From SAR324 cluster bacterium REDSEA-S27_B3 (GTDB lineage Bacteria; SAR324; NAC60-12): a stretch of DNA of 64,000 nucleotides. The translations under genes and the position numbers were made by a program. The stretch covers positions 62,001 through 126,000 of the forward strand of contig LUQO01000005.1 in NCBI GenBank assembly GCA_001627865.1, written 5' to 3'. The notes beneath the pieces are model-generated. The model saw only the letters and a program-made list of their open reading frames with translations. It was not told where the DNA came from and ran no database searches. This document shows, in pieces, positions 33,528 through 42,345 of the stretch (the first letter of the stretch is position 1; each line of letters starts with the position of its first letter).

Positions 33528-36430
33528 TGGCAAAAAGGATCAATACTCATCAATATTGCGAACTGCCAAATCCAGGAGCAGAAATATCTTTCCAGTTTAA
33601 TGGGAAACGAATTCAGGCTTATAGCTCTGACAGCATTACTTCCGCGCTGACTGCTTCAGGTCAGACTCTGCTTTCGCGCAGTTTCAAGTACCATAGACCA
33701 CGCGGCGCTTATGACATTTACGGGCAGGGACATGAATCTCTGGTGACAGTCAATCATGAACCAAACCTTTTGGCTGATCGTATCCGTGTAAAAAACGGAA
33801 TGGTTGTTCAGTCTCAAAATGCCTGGCCTTCACTGGAATTCGACATTGGAGAAATCAATGATACTGTTGTTCCTATGCTTCCAAACGGTTTTTATTACAA
33901 AATGTTTCACAAACCAAAATGGCTTTGGCCTATTGCAGAGCAACAAATCCGCAAGGCAGCAGGGCTTGGAAAAATTGATACCGCAGGAAAAAATAACGAT
34001 CGACGATACGAAAAACGATACCGTTTTCCTGATGTATGCGTGATTGGCGGCGGTCCTTCAGGACTGGCTGCAACACTTGGTGCACTTAAAGAGGGGAAAC
34101 AGTTGTTGCTGATAGATGACAATCCGGAGCTTGGAGGACATTCATTGCACAGTATTGCGGAGGTCTCGGATTGTGAAAATGAAAAATTGAACGGTCTGGC
34201 AGAATATAAGGCTGTACAACAGTTAATTGAAGAACTGGCATCATTTCCAAATCTTGAAGTATTAGTCAACACAAGCGTATTTGGTCTTTACGAAGATAAT
34301 TTGGTTGCTGCGCAGTGTGGCGCAGATTTGTTCAAAATTCGGGCGGATTCAGTCGTTCTTGCTCCGGGCGCAACAGACCGACATTTGGTTTTTGAAAATA
34401 ACGACCGTCCCGGAATTATGACGGCACGTGGCGTTGAAAGACTGATCATGTGTCATTCGGTGCTGCCGGGAGATAATGCGGTTGTTGTAACCACTCATGA
34501 TGGTGGTTATCATACCGCGCTTTTACTTCATGGTGCAGGAGCAAAAATAATTGCTGTTGTAGATGGCCGTGAAGCCGGTCATGCGGAAGGTGTGTTTGAA
34601 CAAAAAATTCGTGAGCTTGCAATTCCTGTTTATAAAGGATTGACTGCTCACGCAGCACACGGAAGGAAAAGAATATACAGGGTTGATGTTGGACCTGTGT
34701 CCGGAGGAGATTCTCATAAATCTTTTGACTGTGATTTGCTGGTGATGGCAGTTGGCTTCAAACCACAGGTAAATCTGCTTTCCATGGGAAGAAAGTCTCC
34801 AAAATGGGATACCGAGCGGCAAATTCTGAGAATTACCGATTTACCTTCAGGAGTATATTCTGCAGGTGAGGTACATGGTTCAGCAGGATTTTCGCGTTTA
34901 TATTCAGAAGGATTTAACTCCGGAAAAGAAGCCGCGTTGAGCGAAACAACTCCGGGAAAAGACTATTCTGTACAAACTGAAAGGACTGCTGATGAAATTA
35001 TCATGGCGCTGCCGGCAGATATTGAATCTGGCGGGAAACATCATTTTATCTGCAAATGCATGGATGTCACCCGCTCAGAAGCACAGGCATCAATTGATGA
35101 AGGATATGATCAGGTAGAATCACTCAAGCGCTACTCAAGCATGGGTATGGGTCCATGTCAGGGCAAGGCCTGTCATGAGTCAGTGGCGCGCCTGGCCGCA
35201 ATTGATACAGGACTTTCTTCAATTGAAGCTGTCCCGACCACAGTTCGTCCTCCTTTCACTGGCACAACATTTGGTTTACTGGCAGGACGTGCACCTCATT
35301 TATCGCCGATTCGGCGGACACCGTTCCATCAGTGCCACCTTGATCTGGGGGTAAAATTTCTTGACGCTGGTCAATGGAAACGACCTGATTCCTACACAGA
35401 TCCGCTGATTGAAGCCAGCTATGTACGTAATGGTTTGGGCATGATTGATGTGAGTACACTCGGGAAAATTGAAATCAGCGGACCGGAAGCTGTTAAATTT
35501 ATGCAATTTATGCTTCCGGGTAAATATGCGAAATTTGAAGTGGGACGCACACGATACTCGATCATGATCGGAGAAGACGGCATTCTTTTTGAGGATGGTA
35601 CGATTTCACATATTGAACAGGGAATTTACTACCTCACCACCACAACCGGAAACCAGGACGCGATCAATTCGCTTTTTCAGTGGTGGATGCTGGTGGAAGA
35701 ATTCGAAGTTCATGTAAAAAATCTCAGTCTGGCAAATGCCGCGGTGAATGTGACTGGTACAACCTCAAGAGATTTTTTGCAAAAACTTGTTGATATTGAC
35801 ATGTCAAATGAAGCATTCCCATACATGCACTGCAGACAGGCAACAATCGCGGATGTACCTGTTTCATTTTACAGGATCGGCTTCACTGGAGAGTTGGGCT
35901 ATGAAATACATTTCCCTGCTGAATTTGGTGAATCTATGTGGCAGTATCTGCTTACTGAAGGAAAAGAATTTGATCTCAAGCCTTTTGGTGTAGAAACTCA
36001 GCGTATCTTGCGTTTGGAAAAAGGACATCTGATTCCCGGCACAGATACAGACGCATTGAGCAATCCGTACGAATCCGGTGTAGGCTTTGCCATAAAGGAC
36101 GATAAAGATGATTTTGTCGGAAAAGCTTTTCTGCAGCATTTCAAGGAACGCGGTATTGAAAACAAACTTGTTCCTTATCAACTGGAACCGGGATCACAGA
36201 TTCCCGATGATGGAGTGGCTGTACTGGATAAAGGCAAAATCGCAGGACGTGTGACAAGCTCCCGCCTCAGTCCGACCTTGAAGCGAGGGATTGGTTTGGC
36301 CTGGGTCAGGAAGGATATGTCTGAAACAGGCAGCAATTTCTCGATCAGATTAGCAAATGGGCAGGATGTTCAGGCAACAGTGCTTGATCACGCGGCTTAT
36401 GATCCTGAGGGGCTGCGGTTAAAAAGTTAA
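33527..36430 (+). CDS. soxA: Sarcosine oxidase subunit alpha
   Basis: 967 residues from ATG 33527, chosen because AAGGAG lies 7 bases upstream and soxD ends there; a TTG 51 bases earlier is less likely. Domains in order: N-terminal Fer2-like region without the cluster cysteines, NAD/FAD-type Rossmann region (VCVIGGGPSGLAA near residue 170), a BFD-like segment with Cys motifs (FICKCMDV, GPCQGKACHE), and a C-terminal folate-binding GcvT half from about residue 600. The alpha subunit passes the oxidised methyl group of sarcosine to THF as methylene-THF. The complex releases glycine, H2O2 and methylene-THF. Complete length. Confidence 0.95.
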   Translation: MAKRINTHQYCELPNPGAEISFQFNGKRIQAYSSDSITSALTASGQTLLSRSFKYHRPRGAYDIYGQGHESLVTVNHEPNLLADRIRVKNGMVVQSQNAWPSLEFDIGEINDTVVPMLPNGFYYKMFHKPKWLWPIAEQQIRKAAGLGKIDTAGKNNDRRYEKRYRFPDVCVIGGGPSGLAATLGALKEGKQLLLIDDNPELGGHSLHSIAEVSDCENEKLNGLAEYKAVQQLIEELASFPNLEVLVNTSVFGLYEDNLVAAQCGADLFKIRADSVVLAPGATDRHLVFENNDRPGIMTARGVERLIMCHSVLPGDNAVVVTTHDGGYHTALLLHGAGAKIIAVVDGREAGHAEGVFEQKIRELAIPVYKGLTAHAAHGRKRIYRVDVGPVSGGDSHKSFDCDLLVMAVGFKPQVNLLSMGRKSPKWDTERQILRITDLPSGVYSAGEVHGSAGFSRLYSEGFNSGKEAALSETTPGKDYSVQTERTADEIIMALPADIESGGKHHFICKCMDVTRSEAQASIDEGYDQVESLKRYSSMGMGPCQGKACHESVARLAAIDTGLSSIEAVPTTVRPPFTGTTFGLLAGRAPHLSPIRRTPFHQCHLDLGVKFLDAGQWKRPDSYTDPLIEASYVRNGLGMIDVSTLGKIEISGPEAVKFMQFMLPGKYAKFEVGRTRYSIMIGEDGILFEDGTISHIEQGIYYLTTTTGNQDAINSLFQWWMLVEEFEVHVKNLSLANAAVNVTGTTSRDFLQKLVDIDMSNEAFPYMHCRQATIADVPVSFYRIGFTGELGYEIHFPAEFGESMWQYLLTEGKEFDLKPFGVETQRILRLEKGHLIPGTDTDALSNPYESGVGFAIKDDKDDFVGKAFLQHFKERGIENKLVPYQLEPGSQIPDDGVAVLDKGKIAGRVTSSRLSPTLKRGIGLAWVRKDMSETGSNFSIRLANGQDVQATVLDHAAYDPEGLRLKS

Positions 36431-36496
36431 TTCATTTTATCCGCTAAAAAGAATAGTCAACATATTCAATAATTCATTTTGTGATTAGGTAAAGAC

Positions 36497-37624
36497 ATGT
36501 CGGGAATTTTTCCTGAGATAGACTCTGACGGACTGCTGGAATTTTCAGTTGTTTACACTGACCGCTCCTTGAACCACATGTCAGAATCATTTCAGACTGT
36601 GATGAAAGACATTTCATCCACACTGAAAAAAGTTTATAACGCAAATTCTATTGTCGTGGTTCCGGGCAGCGGAACGTTCGGAATGGAAGCAGTCGCACGC
36701 CAGTTTGCTTCCGGGAAAAAATGCCTTGTAATCCGGAACGGCTGGTTCAGCTTCCGTTGGTCTCAGATCTTTGAAAAAGGCAAAATCCCATCTCAATCAA
36801 TTGTACTTAAAGCCAGGCAAGTAAATGAACAAAGTCAGTCTGCGTTCGCTCCCGCGTCAATTGAGGAGGTTGTTGCCGTAATAAAAGATGAAAAACCTGA
36901 TCTGGTTTTTGCTCCGCATGTGGAAACTGCTTCAGGGATTATGCTTCCGGAAAATTATATCAGGGCAGTATCCGATGCAATTCATTCGGTTGGAGGTTTG
37001 TTTGTGCTGGATTGTATTGCTTCCGGAACAATTTGGGTGGACATGAAAAAAACTGGAGTTGACGTGATAATCAGCGCGCCGCAAAAGGGTTGGAGCTCCT
37101 CACCCTGCTGTGCGCTGGTGATGCTCAGTGAAATTGGACGTAAGCATATTGAATTAACAGACAGCTCAAGTTTTGCCGCAGATTTACTGAAATGGCTGAA
37201 TATTATGGAAACTTATGAAAATGGCGGACATGCGTATCATGCGACTATGCCTACCGATTCTCTTTACCGCTTCTGGAATATAATGAAGGAAACAGAAGAG
37301 TATGGTTTCGAAAAAGTTCGTGCAGAACAGTTGGAACTTGGAGACAAAATCAGAACCATGCTGGAAGCAAAGGGGCTAAAAAGTGTTGCTGCAGAGGGAT
37401 ATAAAGCGCCTGGAGTGGTCGTCAGTTACACGGATGACAAAGCTGTTCAGAGTGGGCAGAAATTCGCGGATCTCGGTATTCAAATTGCTGCAGGAGTTCC
37501 TCTTCAATGTGATGAGCCTGAGGATTTTCAAACATTCCGTTTGGGATTATTTGGTTTGGAAAAACTGCACAACATAACTCAGACTGTCGAAAGACTTGAA
37601 AAAGCAATTAATCAGATTATTTAG
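36497..37624 (+). CDS. Class V aminotransferase (alanine-glyoxylate/serine-pyruvate type)
   Basis: 375 residues. VVVPGSGTFGMEAV near residue 53 and ISAPQKGWSSSP near 192, whose Lys binds PLP, are typical of class V enzymes with glyoxylate or pyruvate as amino acceptor. It lies between soxA and soxG, an unusual insertion in a sox operon. Such an enzyme could transaminate glycine/glyoxylate or serine, fitting the fate of glycine made from sarcosine (inference). The exact amino donor cannot be read. No FeS or other extra domain. Confidence 0.85.
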   Translation: MSGIFPEIDSDGLLEFSVVYTDRSLNHMSESFQTVMKDISSTLKKVYNANSIVVVPGSGTFGMEAVARQFASGKKCLVIRNGWFSFRWSQIFEKGKIPSQSIVLKARQVNEQSQSAFAPASIEEVVAVIKDEKPDLVFAPHVETASGIMLPENYIRAVSDAIHSVGGLFVLDCIASGTIWVDMKKTGVDVIISAPQKGWSSSPCCALVMLSEIGRKHIELTDSSSFAADLLKWLNIMETYENGGHAYHATMPTDSLYRFWNIMKETEEYGFEKVRAEQLELGDKIRTMLEAKGLKSVAAEGYKAPGVVVSYTDDKAVQSGQKFADLGIQIAAGVPLQCDEPEDFQTFRLGLFGLEKLHNITQTVERLEKAINQII

Positions 37625-37630
37625 GAAAGA

Positions 37631-38347
37631 TTGGAGAGCCATAATAATACATTCGGACAGCCGGTAGGATATTCTTTAAACGATTGGAAAGTTTGTCCCT
37701 TACCGCCTCGCACAATGGTTTCCGGTAATTGGTGTAAAGTCGAAGCATTGAATCCGGAAAAACACGCGGAAGAGCTTTTTGAAGCATTTATAAAAAACAA
37801 TAATGATTCAAATTGGACATACCTGCAGTATGGACCATTTGATAGTATTGAGAAATTTCAGCAATGGATGAAAACCACTTGCACAGGTGATGACCCGGTT
37901 TTTTACGTAATTATAGATGCAAAAACCGGAAAGGCAATCGGACTGTCCAGCTACCTGAGGATACAGCCAAGTGTCGGTGTTATAGAAGTGGGACACATAC
38001 ATTTCTCACCACAGTTGCGAAAAACCACTTTGGCCACTGAAGCAATGTTTTTGATGATGCGCAGAGCTTTTGATGAGTTGGGTTACCGTCGATATGAATG
38101 GAAATGTGACACTTTGAATGCTGCTTCAAGAAAAGCCGCGGATCGTCTTGGATTTACTTTTGAAGGTATATTCAGACAGGCATTGGTTTACAAAGGTCGA
38201 AACCGTGATACCGCATGGTACTCTGTGATAGACAGGAATTGGCCTCTGCTGAAAAAATCATTTGAGGCATGGCTGAGTCCTGAAAATTTTAACTCCCAGG
38301 GAATACAGCAAAAAAGCCTGGCAGAGATCAGAGATAGTTTCTCTTAA
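37631..38347 (+). CDS. GNAT-family N-acetyltransferase, RimJ/RimL-like
   Basis: 238 residues from TTG 37631. The GNAT core includes KAIGLSSYLRIQPSVGVIEVG, LRKTTLATEAMFLMMRRAF as acetyl-CoA-binding region and NAASRKAADRLGFTFEG near residue 157. It starts 6 bases after the aminotransferase, so it belongs to that operon. The acceptor is unknown; acetylation of an amine intermediate or of a protein N-terminus are both possible. The start is uncertain because no ATG or GTG precedes the domain. Confidence 0.84.
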   Translation: MESHNNTFGQPVGYSLNDWKVCPLPPRTMVSGNWCKVEALNPEKHAEELFEAFIKNNNDSNWTYLQYGPFDSIEKFQQWMKTTCTGDDPVFYVIIDAKTGKAIGLSSYLRIQPSVGVIEVGHIHFSPQLRKTTLATEAMFLMMRRAFDELGYRRYEWKCDTLNAASRKAADRLGFTFEGIFRQALVYKGRNRDTAWYSVIDRNWPLLKKSFEAWLSPENFNSQGIQQKSLAEIRDSFS

Positions 38348-38507
38348 TGAGAATCTCAGTAAAAATAAATTCTAAATGAAAACAAGTTTATCATTGGCAT
38401 GTTGAAGGCCAGTGATTTACAGCACAAAACATTGATAATAAAATTTCAAAAGGTTGATCAATGAGTCATCATGAACTTAACAATAAAATTAATAACTGGA
38501 GAATGAA

Positions 38508-39161
38508 GTGATAAAAACCAGTCCTCTTTCAGGAATTTACCGGAATCTTCCCGTAAACCTTAGCGAAGTTTCCGGATGGAAAATTGCTGGAAATTTTGGA
38601 GATAAAGACCGTGAACAAGAGAATTTACAAAAAGGATCTGTCCTGGTTGATTGGTCTCATATTGGTAAAATTACTCTTTCACGAGGAAACGCTGCAGCCG
38701 CGGCAGAACAGGTGTTAAAAGGAGCATCTGAAATTGAACCACTGAAAACTTCGGCAAATTCAAAAATGGCCGTACTGCGGCTGACCAAAAATGATTATTT
38801 GATTTTATGCCAGCCTGCAATGGAAAAAACGTTGCTGGAAAAGTTGGATACAAAAATTACCACTGTCACCGATCAGACTGGCGCAAATGGTTGTTTTGTA
38901 CTTGGAGGACCAAGACGAGATGAAGTTTTAGAGCGCTCAACCGCAGTTGACTTGAGGCGTGATCGTATTACTGCAAGTACTGTAATTCAATCATCGATTC
39001 ACACAGTGAATATGACGCTATACCGTACCAACAATTTTGATATCATCGTCCATCCCAGAAACCTTACTGAATCACTTTATGACGCCCTGATGGATGTTGG
39101 TATTGGAGTTGGACTGGTACCAGCTGGTATTGATACCATTCCAGTTTCATTTGAAAAGTAG
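38508..39161 (+). CDS. soxG: Sarcosine oxidase subunit gamma
   Basis: 217 residues from GTG 38508, with ribosome site GGAG upstream. The pattern matches SoxG: TDQTGANGCFVLGGPRRDEVLER in the middle and MTLYRTNNFDIIVHPRNLTESLY near the C-terminus. This is a GcvT-like fold. The gamma subunit is a structural part of heterotetrameric sarcosine oxidase. It is followed after 2 bases by soxB, so G and B form one unit while D and A form another; the usual order soxBDAG is broken here. Sequence similarity to SoxG is moderate. Confidence 0.78.
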   Translation: MIKTSPLSGIYRNLPVNLSEVSGWKIAGNFGDKDREQENLQKGSVLVDWSHIGKITLSRGNAAAAAEQVLKGASEIEPLKTSANSKMAVLRLTKNDYLILCQPAMEKTLLEKLDTKITTVTDQTGANGCFVLGGPRRDEVLERSTAVDLRRDRITASTVIQSSIHTVNMTLYRTNNFDIIVHPRNLTESLYDALMDVGIGVGLVPAGIDTIPVSFEK

Positions 39162-39163
39162 AA

Positions 39164-40363
39164 ATGATGAATACACGCATGTGGAAAAACCACGATCTGA
39201 ATAAGAACTATGACGTGGTTATCATTGGTGGCGGGGCACACGGTTTGGCAACAGCTTATTATTTGAGCAAACTGGGTATCACCAATGTTGCCGTTCTTGA
39301 ACAGAAATTTATCGGCTATGGTGGTTCAGGAAGAAACACTGCCATTCTACGCTCCAACTATCGCACGGAAGAAGGGATCAAATTTTATGACCAGAGCCTG
39401 AAGTTATATGAAAATCTTGCAGGAGAACTGAATTTTAACCTGATGTTCAGCCAGCAGGGGCATTTCACACTTGGACATTCTACCGCTGCCCTGTCCGGAT
39501 TAACCACAAGAGCTGAAAACAACAAGGCATTGGGAATCAACAGCTATATTCTTGATCCTAAAGAAATTAAAAAAATGCTTCCGGAAATTGACATTTCTGA
39601 TCACCCTCGTTTTCCTGTGATGGGCGCTCTTTATCATCCTCCGGGAGGAATTATCCGGCATGATGCCGTGGTATGGGCTTACGCCAGAGGCGCTGACCAG
39701 GCAGGAGTGCAAATTCATCAGTTGACAAAGGTTGAAGATATCCTCATTGACAAAGGTAAAGTCACAGGTGTAGTCACAAACCGAGGTACAGTCAATTGTA
39801 AACAACTGATTTCTGTAGTCGCGGGCTGGAGTTCGGATGTTTGCCATAAAGCAGGTGTTAAATTGCCTTTTGTTACACATCCACTTCAGGCATTGGTTAC
39901 GCTGTCCTACAAACCTTGGCTGCATCACGTGGTTGTCAGCGGCACTTTGCATATATATCTCAGCCAGACTGATCGTGGTGAACTAGTGTGCGGAAATGGA
40001 ATTGACACATATCCACATTATGGAATGCGCTCAACACTCGGTTTCCTAGAAAGCTATGCTGCTCATGTGCTGGAACTTTTCCCCATTTTACATAATGTTG
40101 CCGTACAGCGACAGTGGGCGGGATTATGTGATATGACTCCGGACTATAGTCCAATTATTTCTTCAATCGACGAGATCGAAGGTTTTTATGTCAACGGAGG
40201 TTGGGGAACATACGGATTCAAAGCTTCTCCGGCAAGTGGTTACAACACAGCACAAATGGTAGCAAATGGTAAAACCCCTGAAATGATTAACCCTTTCCGT
40301 TACAACCGTTTCATGGAAAACCGATTGGTCGGTGAAAAAGCTGCTGCTTCAGTAAGCAGTTAA
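39164..40363 (+). CDS. soxB: Sarcosine oxidase subunit beta
   Basis: 399 residues. FAD motif VVIIGGGAHGLATAYYLSKL lies at about 18-37. GGIIRHDAVVWAYARGA near 160-176 carries the His (about 165) that binds FMN covalently in characterised SoxB. LFPILHNVAVQRQWAGLCDMTPD and GFYVNGGWGTYGFKA follow. The beta subunit oxidises sarcosine at its FAD. Together with alpha, gamma and delta a full set is present, though split over two segments 5 kb long with two extra genes between. Confidence 0.92.
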   Translation: MMNTRMWKNHDLNKNYDVVIIGGGAHGLATAYYLSKLGITNVAVLEQKFIGYGGSGRNTAILRSNYRTEEGIKFYDQSLKLYENLAGELNFNLMFSQQGHFTLGHSTAALSGLTTRAENNKALGINSYILDPKEIKKMLPEIDISDHPRFPVMGALYHPPGGIIRHDAVVWAYARGADQAGVQIHQLTKVEDILIDKGKVTGVVTNRGTVNCKQLISVVAGWSSDVCHKAGVKLPFVTHPLQALVTLSYKPWLHHVVVSGTLHIYLSQTDRGELVCGNGIDTYPHYGMRSTLGFLESYAAHVLELFPILHNVAVQRQWAGLCDMTPDYSPIISSIDEIEGFYVNGGWGTYGFKASPASGYNTAQMVANGKTPEMINPFRYNRFMENRLVGEKAAASVSS

Positions 40364-40446
40364 TAAGTGGGATAATTTGAGATTCATTCCGCACCAGTAA
40401 AATAACAAAGTTAAATATTAACAATTTAAGCTACATAGAGGTTTAT

Positions 40447-41232
40447 TTGGAAATCATAGTATTAATAAAACAGGTGCCAGACGTTGCCCTGAACATTAAG
40501 GTGAAAGACGGTGCAATTGTAGAAGAAGGATTGAGTTATGTCATCAGCAGTTGGGATGAAACCGCACTGGAGGCAGCATTGCAGATTACAGAAGACGTTG
40601 GCGGAGAGGTAACTTTGCTGACTATCGGACCTGACAAAGCGGCAGAATCGCTGCGTAAAGGCCTGGCCATGGGCGCGCACAAAGCGATTCATGTAAAATA
40701 CGACGAAGCCAAAGAATCAGATTCATTTGCTTTTGCCAAAATATTGCAAAAGGCTTTGGAAGGCCGCAATTATGATCTGATACTTACAGGCAAACAGGCA
40801 CAAGATACAGATGCAGGTTTGACTGCTCCCATGCTGGCTGAGTTCATTAGCCTGCCACAAGTAACAAATATCATACGTTTCAGTGATGTTTCGGAAGAAA
40901 GCATCACTCTTTACCGAAAAGGTGACCATGGTACCGAAGTGATAGATATGAATCTGCCTGGAATAGTTACAGTAAATGACAGCCTCAACGAACCTCGTTT
41001 GGCTTCAATGCGTGGAATCATGATGGCCAAGAAAAAACCTCTGGAAGAAATTGAACTGGACTCACTGGACATTCCAGCTGAAATGCGTGGAAAGCAAGGA
41101 TCTATGACCAATGTTTTACAGTTCGAAAAACCTGAAACACGTAAAGAAGGTCAAACCTTCGAAGGTGATGAAGCAGACACTGTCAAGCAGGCGATGGATT
41201 TGCTTGTAAGTGAATCAAAATTTTTAGCATAA
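40447..41232 (+). CDS. etfB: Electron transfer flavoprotein subunit beta
   Basis: 261 residues from TTG 40447 with GAGG 8 bases upstream. EIIVLIKQVPDVALNIKV at the start and TGKQAQDTDAGLTAPMLAEF near 117 are EtfB signatures, the latter the AMP-binding region. ETF accepts electrons from dehydrogenases and passes them to ETF:quinone oxidoreductase. It is the natural acceptor for the DMGDH-like enzymes in this locus. EtfA follows after about 100 bases. Confidence 0.94.
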   Translation: MEIIVLIKQVPDVALNIKVKDGAIVEEGLSYVISSWDETALEAALQITEDVGGEVTLLTIGPDKAAESLRKGLAMGAHKAIHVKYDEAKESDSFAFAKILQKALEGRNYDLILTGKQAQDTDAGLTAPMLAEFISLPQVTNIIRFSDVSEESITLYRKGDHGTEVIDMNLPGIVTVNDSLNEPRLASMRGIMMAKKKPLEEIELDSLDIPAEMRGKQGSMTNVLQFEKPETRKEGQTFEGDEADTVKQAMDLLVSESKFLA

Positions 41233-41333
41233 CTTTATGGCCGTGGAAAGTATGGAAAACAGATAAAAAAATATCCGTGATTAACCGTACGCTTCCGTGG
41301 CCAATTGTATAATTTTCGAAAGATAACATTAAA

Positions 41334-42296
41334 ATGACAAAAATTCTTATTGTCGCCGAAATAAAAAATGGCGAAATCAAAAAAAACACCTTGGAATTAT
41401 TTTCCTTTGCAAAATCACAAGGATTAGAATCAGAAGCAGTGCTGTTAGGCTCAGACGTTTCCGGACAGGCGGATGTACTGGCCGGACAAGGTGCCTCCAC
41501 CGTTTACATTGGTGATGATGCTTCTCTTGAAATATATAACACGGAGCAATACACTTCACTTGTGATTGACGCGCTACAGCAGTCGCAGGCCACTCAGGTT
41601 TGGCTGACTTCTTCAGAAATGGGCCGTGACCTTACTCCGCGTGTTGCGGCACGGCAAGGTGTCGGCGCCTTGAGCGATGTGACCCAACTGGAAATTAATG
41701 TTGATGAAATCACTGCATTCAGACCCTGCATGGCAACAAAGGCTGTTCAGAAATGCGAATTCAGCAAAGACGGTTTGCGTGTGATAAGCATTCGCAGTGG
41801 AATATTTTCCGCGGAGGAAACAGCTCCGGCTCCAGCAAACACGGTTACACTTTCCATTCCCGAAGGACATTCACAATTAAAAGTAAGAGAAGTTCAGGTT
41901 GAAGAGAGTGATGAAGTGGAACTTAACGAAGCAAGCATTATCGTATCAGCCGGACGTGGTGTAGGTGGAGTTGAAGGATGTGAATTTGTCAGGCCCCTGG
42001 CTAATGAACTAGGTGCGGCATTCGGCGCTTCTCGTGCTGTCTGTGACGCGGGATGGCTGCCGCATAAGCACCAGGTCGGTCAGACAGGAACTATGGTTAA
42101 TCCTGATTTCTATTTTGCTTTGGGCATTTCCGGGGCAATTCAACATTTGGCGGGAATGTCTGGTTCAAAAGTGATTGTCGCAGTTAACAAAGATCCGGAT
42201 GCGCCAATTTTTAAAGTTGCTGACTACGGAATTGTAGGTGATCTTTTCAAAGCAGTTCCTGTCCTGCGCGAGGAAGTGGGCAAGCTGAAGGGATAA
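41334..42296 (+). CDS. etfA: Electron transfer flavoprotein subunit alpha
   Basis: 320 residues. The C-terminal FAD domain shows SAGRGVGGVEGCEFVRPLA, FGASRAVCDAGWLPHKHQVGQTG (in part) and ALGISGAIQHLAGM, near residues 205-275, all canonical EtfA. It forms a heterodimer with EtfB and carries FAD. It sits 49 bases before the third DMGDH-like gene, the expected electron donor. Complete length. Confidence 0.95.
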   Translation: MTKILIVAEIKNGEIKKNTLELFSFAKSQGLESEAVLLGSDVSGQADVLAGQGASTVYIGDDASLEIYNTEQYTSLVIDALQQSQATQVWLTSSEMGRDLTPRVAARQGVGALSDVTQLEINVDEITAFRPCMATKAVQKCEFSKDGLRVISIRSGIFSAEETAPAPANTVTLSIPEGHSQLKVREVQVEESDEVELNEASIIVSAGRGVGGVEGCEFVRPLANELGAAFGASRAVCDAGWLPHKHQVGQTGTMVNPDFYFALGISGAIQHLAGMSGSKVIVAVNKDPDAPIFKVADYGIVGDLFKAVPVLREEVGKLKG

Positions 42297-42345
42297 TCCT
42301 GGCATCAGATCATATTTATCAATTAGTTATCAAGAATAGACTGAC

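Noticed and set aside
38348-38507. Possible extra gene before soxG
   Set aside because: Only 160 bases with no open frame of useful length; treated as leader sequence.
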